Positions 44,969 to 57,477 of a stretch of 64,000 nt of DNA are shown here, one piece after another; position 1 is the first letter of the stretch; every line of letters starts with the position of its first letter. The notes under the pieces were generated by a model. It was not told the origin of the DNA and did no database searches. It worked only from the letters and a program-made list of their open reading frames with translations. The translations under genes were made by a program, and so were the position numbers. Source of the DNA: Rosa chinensis (taxonomy: Eukaryota > Streptophyta > Magnoliopsida > Rosales > Rosaceae); assembly GCF_002994745.2 (NCBI RefSeq), contig NC_037094.1, forward strand, positions 62,928,139 to 62,992,138, read 5' to 3'.

Positions 44969-47532
44969 TGACAAGACCCGCCCCGAATTCCACCCTGGAA
45001 TCCGAAGTGGCCCTGCGGGACCCACCTTTAAAGGAGATTTACCAAAAATTTCGGCATAACCTCCCTTAAAAATGGGTAACCCAAAATCCTGTTGAAAGCT
45101 AATAATTCACTTCTAATAATCCAACCATAACTCCTGGAGCCACCCTGCTCCCAAATTCATCCAAACCATCTCAAAGTTAAAAACATTAAACATAATCTCC
45201 AAAGGGTATAAGTTACTACAATCACCAAAGTTAGGTCATAGACCCCAAATATAATACATCAAAGTTGGGTCACACATCCCTTAGTAATCAGAGCATTCTA
45301 GGAATATAAATAGACAAGGAATACAGTAGGTTAACCAGGTAACCTACAGAAGGTGATGGCGGAAGCAGGTGCGGTCACTATGGCTCACACTCGTACACCG
45401 AGCAACAGTACTGCAATCTGGGCATTTGAAACCGAAGGGCCCAGGGAAAAGTATATAAAAACGTTAGCGTGAGTGGACAAAAATAAATAATTGAAAGAAA
45501 AAGGGTTTTATACTTTTCCACAATTATCTCAATAAAACTCCCGATGCATGCAATAATTAAGAAAAGACCGACTAGCCCCGCTAGTCAAGAACAACAACAA
45601 AGAATATGGGGAAAATGGGTTCACCATACGGGAATGGAGCCCCTCAGGCTCAACCTACCCTCGACTGCCACTCACACATAGATTGTGCAAGGAGGAGAAC
45701 TAATAACCTCAACTTCCATTCACACATAGATTGTGTGAGGAGGAGAATATCACCTCGACTACCACCCACGTGAGGAGGAGAAAGCTACCTCACTGCCACT
45801 CACAAACACAAAGTAAGTGAGGAGGAGACCTATTCACATGACCCGCGTATGGTGAGGAAGAAGATCGTAGAAAGCCAATAAATCTGTATAGTTTCCCCAC
45901 ATATCTCACGAAATAAGAATCCAAGTGTATAAAGACGTGACCCCGCACGCCAAGATCATCTCAAGTTCTAAAATAAGTAGGGTATAAAGAAGTATAAAGT
46001 TTTGCTTCCTCGAATTCTTATTTCGTAAATCTCTTACAAAGCTCCAAGAGCTGAATATAAATATAAAATTAATAGTATAAATTTCCGAATCCGCATAAAA
46101 CAAAATCCTCAAATCGAGCATAACGAATCTTAATTCAAAAGTTCAAACCAATAAAACATTCAATAATCCAAACCAAAATAAAATGCTCGATAAATAAGTT
46201 GATAAATCAATAACTTAAAACTTGCGGAATTTAATTTGCATGCATCAATTAAAATCAAAGGTCCACTCACGATATACGGCTAACGTGGTATCCAAGCGTA
46301 AGGATCCTCGTCGAGCGATAGGTCGGTATCACGTCCTGTACACAATTATAATCTGTAAACAACAAATTGCTAAATATTTACGATAATCAATAATTAAATC
46401 TCAAAACCCAAAACCTCAACTTCTCCAATCCTCTTCCACACCCAATCAAACTTCACCATTAATATCCATCCGTCGATTGATGTATTCCATATCGGAACAA
46501 GGGAAATCCGAAGGTCGGATTCCCACAATTCAACAACCGAAACTCCCAAACTTCGGAAATTCACAAACAATTCCAAACTCCTCCAAAATTCACCAAACTT
46601 CACATACAAGCTCTATGATAATTATAGAATTTAACTAGCCAGAAATTGAAATTAAAAAGCTACCCTAGCCGCCGTTACAGCCGCCCACAGTGGCGGCGCC
46701 GCCGCCACTGCCACCAACTCCAATGGACACCAAAATTTGACAGTAGCACCTCCTCAACACACTGATTCAACTTCTCAACTACAACATTCCCAAATAACAA
46801 TTAAAACGGCCGAAATCGATCAATGAACAAAAACCCAGAAATCCTCAAGAACCCTAGAATTTCAATTCGTCGATTCGGCATCTACACAACAAATCGTGAT
46901 ACAAGGCCATAGGGGAAATGATCAGTGATGAAAACCGAACCTTCGACGGCGAGATGGGGACCGGAGGTGGTTGGAATCGCCGGAAATCGGCAAAAACTTC
47001 AAACTGCAGCCGGAGGGAATTTGGCTTCGATCCGAGCTTTTCCGGTCAAATCGTCGAAAACTACCTCCACAGACGTGACAAGGGGAAGAAACCGAGCTTG
47101 GGGGTGGCCGGATTGTGCCCTGGGTCGGCCGGAGGAGGAAGCAACCGGAGGTGGACGAGATCGGGCCGAGAGGGGAGAAAGGGTCGGGGAGAGAGAAAAA
47201 GGAGACTTACCCGGTTGGGGTAGATTTCTGAAAATAGAAATCTACCAACAGTAAATTTCCATTTATATATACAACTTACCATGAACAGTAAATTCCACAT
47301 TTTTTGCCATAACTTTCGCATACGAACTCCGATTTTTACGCACTACATATGCACGCGCTCGGTTTAACGTCCCCAACAACTTTCATGAAGGAAATTTTCT
47401 CAAATTTTGACCCGAACAAAAAGTCGACTTTTAGTGCCACTAAACGTACTGAAACGATAGTAAAAGTGAAAATAAAAGTCGTTTACCGTCCAAATGACTA
47501 GTAAACTGGTAATTGAGATACGGGTCGTTACA
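44969..47532 (-). repeat. Array LTR 2 (2564 bp, shared)
   Basis: Serves as 5' LTR of unit 1 and 3' LTR of unit 2. It differs by one missing A in the AAAAACGG run at about 46804. Confidence 0.92.
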
Positions 47533-47591
47533 ATCTCCCCTCCTTATAAAAATTTCGTCCTCGAAATTTACACGAACGACTAAAGGCTTAA

Positions 47592-48857
47592 CTAAACCAA
47601 CTCTATTGAATACCATCCCCCGGTGAAACAATATAAGAGAAATAAATAACTCAAGATTAGGAATATCGTACCGTCGGTAGTACCTAGAGGAACGTGATCC
47701 TCTCGCTGAACCATGGCATGAAGTCTTGTTTGTGTCGCTGGACGTCCACGACGACCACTACTCCGTTGAGTGCCGCCCCTGGCAGAACTGGTGGAAGTGT
47801 CGCCCTTGGTTGAATTAGTGTGAGTGCCGCTAGATAACCCTCCTGATGCATGACTAGAACCTTGACCGACGTTTGGAGTAGCGTCCTGAGTCAATGTAGG
47901 GCAATCCCTTCTATAATGACCCTGCTGTCCGCACTGATAGCACGTCACATCTCTCGTTTGATGCTGGGAACGATCCCTCCAAGTATGGAATCCCTCTGAG
48001 GTACCACCGTACTGACCTGTGCTGACACTGAACTGCCAGTCAGACTGTCCACCTCCCACATTAAGTCCTCCAAAATCCGGTAAGGTGGTCGAGTCTGAAC
48101 TGACAAATCTACTACCTCCAGAAGATCCTGAACCAGAAGTGGAAGCAGCCCTCTTAGATGGACCCTGGCTAGGGCCGCCAGAATCCCTAGGGTGAAATCC
48201 AGCAGGTGAGTCTGACTCAATGTCCATGGCATAAGATATCGCCTCAGCAAAGCTACGGTACGGTGTGCCTAACATCTTATCCTTAAACTTTCCTCCAAGT
48301 CCCAAGACAAATCTACGAATCTTACTTTGCTCAGTACGAACCAAATCCGGCACATGATGGGCCAAAGAGAGAAACTCCTGCTCAAACTCCAACACTGACT
48401 GCTCATCCCTCTTCACCAAGCTCAAGAACTGGTCTTGCATCCGATTAAGGTGGGCATCACTAAAGTACCGTCCACAGAAATGGGCCTTGAACATATCCCA
48501 CGTCATCGGGCCAGCATTTGCAGGGTCATTGACAACACCAGTCCACCAATGCCAGGCGGTATCCTCCAGGAACTGCACCGCCAAATTAACCTTCCTGTCC
48601 TCTGGGAGCTCCATCTGGGAGAACACTCTCTCCATCCTATCAAGCCACCGCTGAGCCTCTACAGGTGATGTGGCGGAAGCAAAAGTCTGAGCCCCGTTTC
48701 TCTTAGCACGCTCCACAGTATAGTCAGTGCGTGAACCGGGGAGTACGGCAGCAAACTGCTGAAAGAACTGTCCAAACGCATCTGCAAGATTCTGCGGTGT
48801 ATCTCCCCCATCATCAACAGGAGGGGTTTCCTCACGTCTTCGGCGTCTAGGAGGCAT
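47592..48857 (-). CDS. Gypsy gag, array unit 2
   Basis: The encoded 421-residue protein is the same, residue for residue, as in unit 1: gag domain, Ser/Gly linker, CCHC knuckle and the same premature end before protease. Three identical intact gag frames point to very recent multiplication, not selection acting on old copies. Confidence 0.88.
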   Translation of the reverse strand: MPPRRRRREETPPVDDGGDTPQNLADAFGQFFQQFAAVLPGSRTDYTVERAKRNGAQTFASATSPVEAQRWLDRMERVFSQMELPEDRKVNLAVQFLEDTAWHWWTGVVNDPANAGPMTWDMFKAHFCGRYFSDAHLNRMQDQFLSLVKRDEQSVLEFEQEFLSLAHHVPDLVRTEQSKIRRFVLGLGGKFKDKMLGTPYRSFAEAISYAMDIESDSPAGFHPRDSGGPSQGPSKRAASTSGSGSSGGSRFVSSDSTTLPDFGGLNVGGGQSDWQFSVSTGQYGGTSEGFHTWRDRSQHQTRDVTCYQCGQQGHYRRDCPTLTQDATPNVGQGSSHASGGLSSGTHTNSTKGDTSTSSARGGTQRSSGRRGRPATQTRLHAMVQREDHVPLGTTDGTIFLILSYLFLLYCFTGGWYSIELV

Positions 48858-49060
48858 AGCACCTGATGAAGAGAAGGAAAACAAGGCTCAAGGATTAGGA
48901 TATTAACCTATCTACTTTACATGCATAATGAACACACTAGCACCGAAGAGTATACGATGGGGATCCGCCGCGGTCGGGCCATCACTCGGGAGGTACTAGG
49001 CGCCACTAAGCATATAAGGTAGTAGGAAATAAGGAAGTCTACAGAACCTAACAACCTAAT

Positions 49061-49072
49061 GCTCTGATACCA
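49061..49072 (-). promoter_or_regulatory. Primer-binding site, array unit 2 (tRNA-Met)
   Basis: TGGTATCAGAGC on the minus strand, two bases inside LTR 3. Confidence 0.9.
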
Positions 49073-49074
49073 AC

Positions 49075-51639
49075 TGACAAGACCCGCCCCGAATTCCACC
49101 CTGGAATCCGAAGTGGCCCTGCGGGACCCACCTTTAAAGGAGATTTACCAAAAATTTCGGCATAACCTCCCTTAAAAATGGGTAACCCAAAATCCTGTTG
49201 AAAGCTAATAATTCACTTCTAATAATCCAACCATAACTCCTGGAGCCACCCTGCTCCCAAATTCATCCAAACCATCTCAAAGTTAAAAACATTAAACATA
49301 ATCTCCAAAGGGTATAAGTTACTACAATCACCAAAGTTAGGTCATAGACCCCAAATATAATACATCAAAGTTGGGTCACACATCCCTTAGTAATCAGAGC
49401 ATTCTAGGAATATAAATAGACAAGGAATACAGTAGGTTAACCAGGTAACCTACAGAAGGTGATGGCGGAAGCAGGTGCGGTCACTATGGCTCACACTCGT
49501 ACACCGAGCAACAGTACTGCAATCTGGGCATTTGAAACCGAAGGGCCCAGGGAAAAGTATATAAAAACGTTAGCGTGAGTGGACAAAAATAAATAATTGA
49601 AAGAAAAAGGGTTTTATACTTTTCCACAATTATCTCAATAAAACTCCCGATGCATGCAATAATTAAGAAAAGACCGACTAGCCCCGCTAGTCAAGAACAA
49701 CAACAAAGAATATGGGGAAAATGGGTTCACCATACGGGAATGGAGCCCCTCAGGCTCAACCTACCCTCGACTGCCACTCACACATAGATTGTGCAAGGAG
49801 GAGAACTAATAACCTCAACTTCCATTCACACATAGATTGTGTGAGGAGGAGAATATCACCTCGACTACCACCCACGTGAGGAGGAGAAAGCTACCTCACT
49901 GCCACTCACAAACACAAAGTAAGTGAGGAGGAGACCTATTCACATGACCCGCGTATGGTGAGGAAGAAGATCGTAGAAAGCCAATAAATCTGTATAGTTT
50001 CCCCACATATCTCACGAAATAAGAATCCAAGTGTATAAAGACGTGACCCCGCACGCCAAGATCATCTCAAGTTCTAAAATAAGTAGGGTATAAAGAAGTA
50101 TAAAGTTTTGCTTCCTCGAATTCTTATTTCGTAAATCTCTTACAAAGCTCCAAGAGCTGAATATAAATATAAAATTAATAGTATAAATTTCCGAATCCGC
50201 ATAAAACAAAATCCTCAAATCGAGCATAACGAATCTTAATTCAAAAGTTCAAACCAATAAAACATTCAATAATCCAAACCAAAATAAAATGCTCGATAAA
50301 TAAGTTGATAAATCAATAACTTAAAACTTGCGGAATTTAATTTGCATGCATCAATTAAAATCAAAGGTCCACTCACGATATACGGCTAACGTGGTATCCA
50401 AGCGTAAGGATCCTCGTCGAGCGATAGGTCGGTATCACGTCCTGTACACAATTATAATCTGTAAACAACAAATTGCTAAATATTTACGATAATCAATAAT
50501 TAAATCTCAAAACCCAAAACCTCAACTTCTCCAATCCTCTTCCACACCCAATCAAACTTCACCATTAATATCCATCCGTCGATTGATGTATTCCATATCG
50601 GAACAAGGGAAATCCGAAGGTCGGATTCCCACAATTCAACAACCGAAACTCCCAAACTTCGGAAATTCACAAACAATTCCAAACTCCTCCAAAATTCACC
50701 AAACTTCACATACAAGCTCTATGATAATTATAGAATTTAACTAGCCAGAAATTGAAATTAAAAAGCTACCCTAGCCGCCGTTACAGCCGCCCACAGTGGC
50801 GGCGCCGCCGCCACTGCCACCAACTCCAATGGACACCAAAATTTGACAGTAGCACCTCCTCAACACACTGATTCAACTTCTCAACTACAACATTCCCAAA
50901 TAACAATTAAAAACGGCCGAAATCGATCAATGAACAAAAACCCAGAAATCCTCAAGAACCCTAGAATTTCAATTCGTCGATTCGGCATCTACACAACAAA
51001 TCGTGATACAAGGCCATAGGGGAAATGATCAGTGATGAAAACCGAACCTTCGACGGCGAGATGGGGACCGGAGGTGGTTGGAATCGCCGGAAATCGGCAA
51101 AAACTTCAAACTGCAGCCGGAGGGAATTTGGCTTCGATCCGAGCTTTTCCGGTCAAATCGTCGAAAACTACCTCCACAGACGTGACAAGGGGAAGAAACC
51201 GAGCTTGGGGGTGGCCGGATTGTGCCCTGGGTCGGCCGGAGGAGGAAGCAACCGGAGGTGGACGAGATCGGGCCGAGAGGGGAGAAAGGGTCGGGGAGAG
51301 AGAAAAAGGAGACTTACCCGGTTGGGGTAGATTTCTGAAAATAGAAATCTACCAACAGTAAATTTCCATTTATATATACAACTTACCATGAACAGTAAAT
51401 TCCACATTTTTTGCCATAACTTTCGCATACGAACTCCGATTTTTACGCACTACATATGCACGCGCTCGGTTTAACGTCCCCAACAACTTTCATGAAGGAA
51501 ATTTTCTCAAATTTTGACCCGAACAAAAAGTCGACTTTTAGTGCCACTAAACGTACTGAAACGATAGTAAAAGTGAAAATAAAAGTCGTTTACCGTCCAA
51601 ATGACTAGTAAACTGGTAATTGAGATACGGGTCGTTACA
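49075..51639 (-). repeat. Array LTR 3 (2565 bp, shared)
   Basis: Serves as 5' LTR of unit 2 and 3' LTR of unit 3. It carries the longest form of each homopolymer run that varies among the LTRs. Confidence 0.92.
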
Positions 51640-51698
51640 ATCTCCCCTCCTTATAAAAATTTCGTCCTCGAAATTTACACGAACGACTAAAGGCTTAA

Positions 51699-52964
51699 CT
51701 AAACCAACTCTATTGAATACCATCCCCCGGTGAAACAATATAAGAGAAATAAATAACTCAAGATTAGGAATATCGTACCGTCGGTAGTACCTAGAGGAAC
51801 GTGATCCTCTCGCTGAACCATGGCATGAAGTCTTGTTTGTGTCGCTGGACGTCCACGACGACCACTACTCCGTTGAGTGCCGCCCCTGGCAGAACTGGTG
51901 GAAGTGTCGCCCTTGGTTGAATTAGTGTGAGTGCCGCTAGATAACCCTCCTGATGCATGACTAGAACCTTGACCGACGTTTGGAGTAGCGTCCTGAGTCA
52001 ATGTAGGGCAATCCCTTCTATAATGACCCTGCTGTCCGCACTGATAGCACGTCACATCTCTCGTTTGATGCTGGGAACGATCCCTCCAAGTATGGAATCC
52101 CTCTGAGGTACCACCGTACTGACCTGTGCTGACACTGAACTGCCAGTCAGACTGTCCACCTCCCACATTAAGTCCTCCAAAATCCGGTAAGGTGGTCGAG
52201 TCTGAACTGACAAATCTACTACCTCCAGAAGATCCTGAACCAGAAGTGGAAGCAGCCCTCTTAGATGGACCCTGGCTAGGGCCGCCAGAATCCCTAGGGT
52301 GAAATCCAGCAGGTGAGTCTGACTCAATGTCCATGGCATAAGATATCGCCTCAGCAAAGCTACGGTACGGTGTGCCTAACATCTTATCCTTAAACTTTCC
52401 TCCAAGTCCCAAGACAAATCTACGAATCTTACTTTGCTCAGTACGAACCAAATCCGGCACATGATGGGCCAAAGAGAGAAACTCCTGCTCAAACTCCAAC
52501 ACTGACTGCTCATCCCTCTTCACCAAGCTCAAGAACTGGTCTTGCATCCGATTAAGGTGGGCATCACTAAAGTACCGTCCACAGAAATGGGCCTTGAACA
52601 TATCCCACGTCATCGGGCCAGCATTTGCAGGGTCATTGACAACACCAGTCCACCAATGCCAGGCGGTATCCTCCAGGAACTGCACCGCCAAATTAACCTT
52701 CCTGTCCTCTGGGAGCTCCATCTGGGAGAACACTCTCTCCATCCTATCAAGCCACCGCTGAGCCTCTACAGGTGATGTGGCGGAAGCAAAAGTCTGAGCC
52801 CCGTTTCTCTTAGCACGCTCCACAGTATAGTCAGTGCGTGAACCGGGGAGTACGGCAGCAAACTGCTGAAAGAACTGTCCAAACGCATCTGCAAGATTCT
52901 GCGGTGTATCTCCCCCATCATCAACAGGAGGGGTTTCCTCACGTCTTCGGCGTCTAGGAGGCAT
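51699..52964 (-). CDS. Gypsy gag, array unit 3
   Basis: Third copy of the same 421-residue gag with an identical predicted protein and the same loss of pol after the knuckle region. Its start is placed at MPPRRRRREE as in the other units. Confidence 0.88.
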   Translation of the reverse strand: MPPRRRRREETPPVDDGGDTPQNLADAFGQFFQQFAAVLPGSRTDYTVERAKRNGAQTFASATSPVEAQRWLDRMERVFSQMELPEDRKVNLAVQFLEDTAWHWWTGVVNDPANAGPMTWDMFKAHFCGRYFSDAHLNRMQDQFLSLVKRDEQSVLEFEQEFLSLAHHVPDLVRTEQSKIRRFVLGLGGKFKDKMLGTPYRSFAEAISYAMDIESDSPAGFHPRDSGGPSQGPSKRAASTSGSGSSGGSRFVSSDSTTLPDFGGLNVGGGQSDWQFSVSTGQYGGTSEGFHTWRDRSQHQTRDVTCYQCGQQGHYRRDCPTLTQDATPNVGQGSSHASGGLSSGTHTNSTKGDTSTSSARGGTQRSSGRRGRPATQTRLHAMVQREDHVPLGTTDGTIFLILSYLFLLYCFTGGWYSIELV

Positions 52965-53167
52965 AGCACCTGATGAAGAGAAGGAAAACAAGGCTCAAGG
53001 ATTAGGATATTAACCTATCTACTTTACATGCATAATGAACACACTAGCACCGAAGAGTATACGATGGGGATCCGCCGCGGTCGGGCCATCACTCGGGAGG
53101 TACTAGGCGCCACTAAGCATATAAGGTAGTAGGAAATAAGGAAGTCTACAGAACCTAACAACCTAAT

Positions 53168-53179
53168 GCTCTGATACCA
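53168..53179 (-). promoter_or_regulatory. Primer-binding site, array unit 3 (tRNA-Met)
   Basis: TGGTATCAGAGC on the minus strand, two bases inside LTR 4. Confidence 0.9.
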
Positions 53180-53181
53180 AC

Positions 53182-55745
53182 TGACAAGACCCGCCCCGAA
53201 TTCCACCCTGGAATCCGAAGTGGCCCTGCGGGACCCACCTTTAAAGGAGATTTACCAAAAATTTCGGCATAACCTCCCTTAAAAATGGGTAACCCAAAAT
53301 CCTGTTGAAAGCTAATAATTCACTTCTAATAATCCAACCATAACTCCTGGAGCCACCCTGCTCCCAAATTCATCCAAACCATCTCAAAGTTAAAAACATT
53401 AAACATAATCTCCAAAGGGTATAAGTTACTACAATCACCAAAGTTAGGTCATAGACCCCAAATATAATACATCAAAGTTGGGTCACACATCCCTTAGTAA
53501 TCAGAGCATTCTAGGAATATAAATAGACAAGGAATACAGTAGGTTAACCAGGTAACCTACAGAAGGTGATGGCGGAAGCAGGTGCGGTCACTATGGCTCA
53601 CACTCGTACACCGAGCAACAGTACTGCAATCTGGGCATTTGAAACCGAAGGGCCCAGGGAAAAGTATATAAAAACGTTAGCGTGAGTGGACAAAATAAAT
53701 AATTGAAAGAAAAAGGGTTTTATACTTTTCCACAATTATCTCAATAAAACTCCCGATGCATGCAATAATTAAGAAAAGACCGACTAGCCCCGCTAGTCAA
53801 GAACAACAACAAAGAATATGGGGAAAATGGGTTCACCATACGGGAATGGAGCCCCTCAGGCTCAACCTACCCTCGACTGCCACTCACACATAGATTGTGC
53901 AAGGAGGAGAACTAATAACCTCAACTTCCATTCACACATAGATTGTGTGAGGAGGAGAATATCACCTCGACTACCACCCACGTGAGGAGGAGAAAGCTAC
54001 CTCACTGCCACTCACAAACACAAAGTAAGTGAGGAGGAGACCTATTCACATGACCCGCGTATGGTGAGGAAGAAGATCGTAGAAAGCCAATAAATCTGTA
54101 TAGTTTCCCCACATATCTCACGAAATAAGAATCCAAGTGTATAAAGACGTGACCCCGCACGCCAAGATCATCTCAAGTTCTAAAATAAGTAGGGTATAAA
54201 GAAGTATAAAGTTTTGCTTCCTCGAATTCTTATTTCGTAAATCTCTTACAAAGCTCCAAGAGCTGAATATAAATATAAAATTAATAGTATAAATTTCCGA
54301 ATCCGCATAAAACAAAATCCTCAAATCGAGCATAACGAATCTTAATTCAAAAGTTCAAACCAATAAAACATTCAATAATCCAAACCAAAATAAAATGCTC
54401 GATAAATAAGTTGATAAATCAATAACTTAAAACTTGCGGAATTTAATTTGCATGCATCAATTAAAATCAAAGGTCCACTCACGATATACGGCTAACGTGG
54501 TATCCAAGCGTAAGGATCCTCGTCGAGCGATAGGTCGGTATCACGTCCTGTACACAATTATAATCTGTAAACAACAAATTGCTAAATATTTACGATAATC
54601 AATAATTAAATCTCAAAACCCAAAACCTCAACTTCTCCAATCCTCTTCCACACCCAATCAAACTTCACCATTAATATCCATCCGTCGATTGATGTATTCC
54701 ATATCGGAACAAGGGAAATCCGAAGGTCGGATTCCCACAATTCAACAACCGAAACTCCCAAACTTCGGAAATTCACAAACAATTCCAAACTCCTCCAAAA
54801 TTCACCAAACTTCACATACAAGCTCTATGATAATTATAGAATTTAACTAGCCAGAAATTGAAATTAAAAAGCTACCCTAGCCGCCGTTACAGCCGCCCAC
54901 AGTGGCGGCGCCGCCGCCACTGCCACCAACTCCAATGGACACCAAAATTTGACAGTAGCACCTCCTCAACACACTGATTCAACTTCTCAACTACAACATT
55001 CCCAAATAACAATTAAAAACGGCCGAAATCGATCAATGAACAAAAACCCAGAAATCCTCAAGAACCCTAGAATTTCAATTCGTCGATTCGGCATCTACAC
55101 AACAAATCGTGATACAAGGCCATAGGGGAAATGATCAGTGATGAAAACCGAACCTTCGACGGCGAGATGGGGACCGGAGGTGGTTGGAATCGCCGGAAAT
55201 CGGCAAAAACTTCAAACTGCAGCCGGAGGGAATTTGGCTTCGATCCGAGCTTTTCCGGTCAAATCGTCGAAAACTACCTCCACAGACGTGACAAGGGGAA
55301 GAAACCGAGCTTGGGGGTGGCCGGATTGTGCCCTGGGTCGGCCGGAGGAGGAAGCAACCGGAGGTGGACGAGATCGGGCCGAGAGGGGAGAAAGGGTCGG
55401 GGAGAGAGAAAAAGGAGACTTACCCGGTTGGGGTAGATTTCTGAAAATAGAAATCTACCAACAGTAAATTTCCATTTATATATACAACTTACCATGAACA
55501 GTAAATTCCACATTTTTTGCCATAACTTTCGCATACGAACTCCGATTTTTACGCACTACATATGCACGCGCTCGGTTTAACGTCCCCAACAACTTTCATG
55601 AAGGAAATTTTCTCAAATTTTGACCCGAACAAAAAGTCGACTTTTAGTGCCACTAAACGTACTGAAACGATAGTAAAAGTGAAAATAAAAGTCGTTTACC
55701 GTCCAAATGACTAGTAAACTGGTAATTGAGATACGGGTCGTTACA
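53182..55745 (-). repeat. Array LTR 4 (2564 bp, terminal 5' LTR)
   Basis: Ends at GGTCGTTACA and is followed directly by target duplication ATTCC. One A is missing in the GACAAAATAAAT run at about 53693. This is the 5' LTR that would promote the whole array on the minus strand. Confidence 0.92.
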
Positions 55746-55807
55746 ATTCCGATTCTTTTATGTGTTAGTAAACGTAGGAATAGTTTTACCCAAGGTTCTA
55801 AAAAACG

Positions 55808-55848
55808 CTAGGCGCTAGTCGGGCGGAAACCCGGAGACTAGCGCCTAG
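55808..55848. repeat. Hairpin-forming repeat cut by the CACTA end
   Basis: CTAGGCGCTAGTC and its complement GACTAGCGCCTAG are separated by 15 bases. It looks like the end of a small fold-back or hAT-type element; the CACTA terminus begins three bases later. Confidence 0.5.
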
Positions 55849-56611
55849 GGGCACTACCACAAATATGGCCTATAGATACCATTTTTTCCCCACTTTTGCA
55901 GGAATGGTGGCAGCACTCAACAATTGTTTCCAATACTTGTGTTTGTTGATATTAAATAGGTTAATGACCCACAAATGAGAATTTATTGGTGTGCTTTGAA
56001 AGTCACCATTAGTTTGAAAGGTGAGAGTTAATTGTTTATAATTTTTTTCTAATAACTTTTGTTAAGCAATAATATTGTGTAATAAAATATCATTAAAAAA
56101 TTATATTGTGCTGCACTCCTTAATTAAAGATGGGGAGATATCTTGGGAGACTAATGGTGGTTGGAAATCTCAAATTTTGACAACCCAGAATCCCAGATGG
56201 CAATTTGGGTGTATCTTCTTCTTACCAAAAGTTAGCCGGTTCTTCCCGCCTTTTCTACATGTTTTGTCCTCCTCCATCAATTGACTCGATCATTTGGAAG
56301 AGTTACATTGAATAACCCAAAATCGCCGCCTCAACTTTTCACTATTCAAAAGGTATGTACATGAATCACAACTTAGGCCTCATCAAAAAGCCCGCGGATC
56401 AAGTGGGCCGATGGAGGCCCGTCGGCCCGGAGGGCTTTTAGCCCGGCCCGGCCCGTCAAAAAACCCGCAAAAGCCCGCCTTGGTGGGCCGAGGGCCGGCC
56501 CGCCTAAAGCCCGCAAAAACCCGGCCCGGCCCATAGGCCCGGCCCGCCAAAGGCCCGCTAGGCCCGGCCCGTAAAAGCCCGCTAGGCCCGGCCCGTAAAA
56601 GCCCGTAAAAT

Positions 56612-56703
56612 ATTATATATATATATATATATTTGTAGTTATGTGTGTGTGTTTATAAATATATATACACACACACACATAGATGTATATATTTGTGTGT
56701 GTT

Positions 56704-56742
<39 letters not shown>

Positions 56743-57283
56743 TTATATATATGTATATATATTTATATATGTGTGTGTGTTTATATATATGTATATATAT
56801 ATTTATATATGTGTGTGTGTTTATATATATAATATATATATAGAGATATATATATGTGTGTGTGTGTGTGTGTTTATATATATGTATATATATATTTATA
56901 TATGTGTGTGTGTTTATATATATAATATATATATAGAGATATATATGTGTGTGTGTGTGTTTATATATATGTATATATATATTTATATATGTGTGTGTGT
57001 GTTTATATATATAATATATATATAGAGATATATATATATGTGTGTGTGTGTGTGTTTATATATATGTATATATATATTTATATATGTGTGTGTGTGTTTA
57101 TATATATAATATATATATAGAGATATATATATATATGTGTGTGTTTATATATATGTATATATATTTATATATGTGTGTGTTTATATATATAATATAATAA
57201 TATATATAGAGATATATATATGTATATGTGTGTGTGTGTGTGTGTGTGGAAGTTCTTATACTTCTATTATTCTATATAGAATA

Positions 57284-57322
<39 letters not shown>

Positions 57323-57330
57323 TACATATC
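56612..57330. repeat. Compound TA/TG microsatellite with higher-order repeat
   Basis: Alternating TATATA and GTGTGT tracts form about five units of roughly 100-120 bp, each with GTGTGTGT, TTTATATATATGTATATATA and ATATATAGAGATATATA parts. The Cys/Tyr/Ile/Val repeat frames through it are not genes. Confidence 0.9.
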
Positions 57331-57338
57331 GGTAATCA

Positions 57339-57477
57339 GTTGACCAATTAGATCGGGTTCAAAACTATGGTGAAATTGACTAAATTTTTAACCACACGCA
57401 TAATTTATTGTAATAAACTCATCAAACGGTCGGTTTTTCCATTTTATTTGAATTGATATGGGTTGCTCTTTGGAGTG
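57339..57477. repeat. Direct repeat, unit 1 (139 bp)
   Basis: Starts GTTGACCAATTAGATCGGG and ends TCTTTGGAGTGT. Nearly identical to 57864-58002 (about three differences), offset 525 bp. Confidence 0.9.

Larger units (their letters stand above)
40863..55745 (-). mobile_element. Concatemer of a non-autonomous Gypsy element: 4 LTRs, 3 internal regions
   Basis: LTR, internal, LTR, internal, LTR, internal, LTR in head-to-tail order, with periods of 4106, 4106 and 4107 bp. One exact 5-bp duplication ATTCC (40858-40862 and 55746-55750) flanks the whole 14,883-bp block; no duplication separates the units. Each internal region is 1542 bp with a tRNA-Met primer site, a gag ORF and a polypurine tract, and lacks protease, RT, RNase H and integrase. 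LTRs on the minus strand run TGTAACGACCC...GGTCTTGTCA. The only differences noticed between units are one-base changes in homopolymer runs. Confidence 0.93.

Noticed and set aside
40863..55745. CRISPR-like or satellite array
   Set aside because: The repeat unit is 4.1 kb and contains LTR, PBS, gag and PPT; it is a retrotransposon concatemer, and this is a plant genome.
56643..57343. Cys/Tyr/Ile/Val-rich open frames
   Set aside because: They are translations of the TA/TG microsatellite.
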